Under the pieces are notes generated by a model that saw only the letters and a list, made by a program, of their open reading frames with translations, did no database searches and was not told the DNA's origin. Of a DNA stretch of 7,746 nucleotides, positions 7,075 to 7,746 are shown piece after piece. The position numbers were made by a program, and so were the translations under genes. Within the stretch, counting starts at the first letter, position 1. Every line of letters begins with the position of its first letter. This stretch comes from an uncultured Geobacteraceae bacterium (GTDB taxonomy: Bacteria > Desulfobacterota > Desulfuromonadia > Desulfuromonadales > Geopsychrobacteraceae), in NCBI GenBank assembly GCA_937958075.1, contig CALFFB010000175.1, positions 1-7,746 of the forward strand. The letters are read 5' to 3'.

Positions 7075-7165
7075 GTCAGGATGACTGTCTGCAAGGTTGC
7101 TGTTTTCCGGTGCCGGGTGCCGGCGCCATAACTCCCGTAAAAAATGCGTGTTTTGGTAGGTCGCC

Positions 7166-7178
7166 GCCGGCCGCTGTG
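7166..7178. repeat. 13-base direct repeat, copy 1, in the divergent intergenic region
   Basis: GCCGGCCGCTGTG occurs here and again, identically, at 7219-7231. The copies start 53 bases apart, close to five helical turns, so both would face the same side of the DNA. They lie between the divergent SHOCT-protein and DCC-protein genes. The 5' half is palindromic and GC-rich, so chance similarity or a fold-back element is also possible. Confidence 0.5.
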
Positions 7179-7218
7179 GTATCATCAGCGCCAAACAGGT
7201 GTTATTTGTACCATAGAA

Positions 7219-7231
7219 GCCGGCCGCTGTG
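7219..7231. repeat. 13-base direct repeat, copy 2, upstream of the DCC-family gene
   Basis: Identical to 7166-7178. This copy ends 43 bases before the ATG at 7275, where a regulator could act on a promoter of the DCC-family gene. No clear -35/-10 pair was found on the plus strand in this stretch, so the promoter itself is not assigned. Confidence 0.5.
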
Positions 7232-7263
7232 TGGTTTATTGATTGTAACTTCCCCGCAGCGAC

Positions 7264-7268
7264 GAGGG
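7264..7268 (+). promoter_or_regulatory. Ribosome binding site of the DCC-family gene
   Basis: GAGGG lies six bases before the ATG at 7275. It decides the start against a longer reading that begins at 7110 and would add 55 residues with no domain character. Confidence 0.7.
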
Positions 7269-7274
7269 CAAGCC

Positions 7275-7685
7275 ATGATGGTGTTCTTCCCCTTGCGGAT
7301 ATTCTATGACGGCTCCTGCCCCCTGTGTGTCGGGGAGATGGAGCGTTACCGGCGCCACAATGCCGATGGACGCTTTGTTTTTATCGACATCAGCGCCGAC
7401 AGCTTTGATCCGGCTTTTTACGGCAAAAGCCGGCACGAGCTGATGGAGCAGTTGCATGTGCTGACGGGCGACGGGCGTTTTTACGTCGGCTTCGACGCTG
7501 TTCTGACGGTCTGGCAGGCGTTGCCCGGTTCCTGTGTCCGGGGGCGGCTGGCGGGCATCGCCGGCCGGCCGGGTCTGTACGGCCTGGGGCGCAGGCTTTA
7601 TCCGTTGCTGGCACGCTACCGGCATCGGTTGTCGGGTTCGGGGCGGACGTGTTCAGGGCCCCGTTGCCGTGAGGATGATGGATAG
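7275..7685 (+). CDS. DCC-family (DUF393, YuxK-like) thiol-disulfide oxidoreductase-like protein
   Basis: Protein of 136 residues with the defining DCC motif at its N-terminus: IFYDGSCPLC (9-18), containing D12 and the CxxC-like pair C15/C18 at the end of the first strand, as in thioredoxin-like folds. The rest fits the family: FVFIDIS at 34-40, a Gly-rich segment with FDAVLTVWQALP (73-84), an amphipathic region (RLYPLLARYRHRL), and a second Cys pair near the C-terminus (C126, C131). There is no signal peptide, so it is probably cytoplasmic. Family members are called predicted thiol-disulfide oxidoreductases from the motif, but the substrate is unknown. Length is typical (about 110-150). The start at 7275 is supported by GAGGG six bases upstream. 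The next codon is a second ATG. It is transcribed divergently from the SHOCT-protein gene and lies 23 bases before the next plus-strand gene, so the two may form an operon. Confidence 0.85.
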   Translation: MMVFFPLRIFYDGSCPLCVGEMERYRRHNADGRFVFIDISADSFDPAFYGKSRHELMEQLHVLTGDGRFYVGFDAVLTVWQALPGSCVRGRLAGIAGRPGLYGLGRRLYPLLARYRHRLSGSGRTCSGPRCREDDG

Positions 7686-7708
7686 ACCAGAGAAAGGATA
7701 AGGACGGG

Positions 7709-7746
7709 ATGCGGCAGTTGGGGATCGATATCGGTGGCAGCAGTAT
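7709..7746 (+). CDS. Start of a gene with a ROK-type kinase-like N-terminus (cut by right window edge)
   Basis: Only 12 codons are visible: MRQLGIDIGGSS. A hydrophobic strand followed by DIGGS at the very N-terminus is the phosphate-1 loop pattern of the actin-like ATPase (ASKHA) superfamily. The double glycine favours ROK family sugar kinases, including polyphosphate glucokinases, over the BadF/BcrA activases, which usually read DIGST. The start is supported by AAGGA four bases upstream at 7700-7704 and a further AAAGGA at 7693-7698. The gap of 23 bases from the DCC-family stop codon suggests co-transcription. The assignment is tentative because almost the whole gene lies outside the window. 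Confidence 0.5.
   Translation, partial: MRQLGIDIGGSS

Noticed and set aside
7180..7185. TATCAT as a plus-strand -10 element
   Set aside because: No acceptable -35 hexamer lies 16-18 bases upstream. The nearest TTGGTA is 21 bases away.
7110..7274. N-terminal extension of the DCC-family protein from 7110
   Set aside because: The added 55 residues have no family similarity that I can see and the segment contains the intergenic repeats. The ATG at 7275 has a well-placed GAGGG.

Overview
The window looks like a bacterial chromosome segment from a GC-rich, Gram-negative proteobacterium. The style of the chemosensory genes (a CheA with a fused receiver, a CheR with TPRs, a non-canonical MCP hairpin) would fit the Desulfuromonadales/Geobacter-like 'deltaproteobacteria'. 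That placement is an inference from gene style, not a measured phylogeny. There are no RNA genes, insertion sequences or CRISPR arrays that I can see.

Positions 1-6519 hold a tightly packed minus-strand operon. Read in its own direction it encodes a membrane-bound methyl-accepting sensor (6519-4495), CheB methylesterase (4508-3420), CheR methyltransferase with a C-terminal TPR module (3423-1933), and a CheA histidine kinase with a C-terminal receiver that runs off the left edge (1919-1). The junctions are a 14-base overlap, a 4-base ATGA overlap and a 13-base gap carrying a strong ribosome binding site, so the genes are almost certainly co-transcribed and partly translationally coupled. A good sigma70-type promoter (TTGACA, 16-base spacer, TATATC) lies at 6598-6571, directly before the sensor gene. 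Its -35 hexamer overlaps the stop codon of the preceding gene.

Together the four genes make most of a self-contained signalling circuit. The sensor's periplasmic dCache domain controls the CheA kinase, CheR and CheB set the sensor's methylation (adaptation), and phosphate can pass to the receiver built into CheA or to the CheB receiver. No separate CheY, CheW or CheD is present in the window, though CheW or an output regulator could lie beyond the left edge. This layout resembles 'alternative cellular function' systems such as Wsp or Frz more than a flagellar chemotaxis operon. The output cannot be read from the window.

Positions 6595-7074 (minus) encode a small two-helix membrane protein with a C-terminal SHOCT motif. 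A roughly 200-base divergent intergenic region follows. It contains a perfect 13-base direct repeat whose copies start 53 bases apart. On the plus strand a DCC-family (DUF393) thiol-disulfide oxidoreductase-like protein (7275-7685) is followed after 23 bases by the first 12 codons of a gene whose N-terminus looks like a ROK-type sugar kinase (7709 to the right edge).
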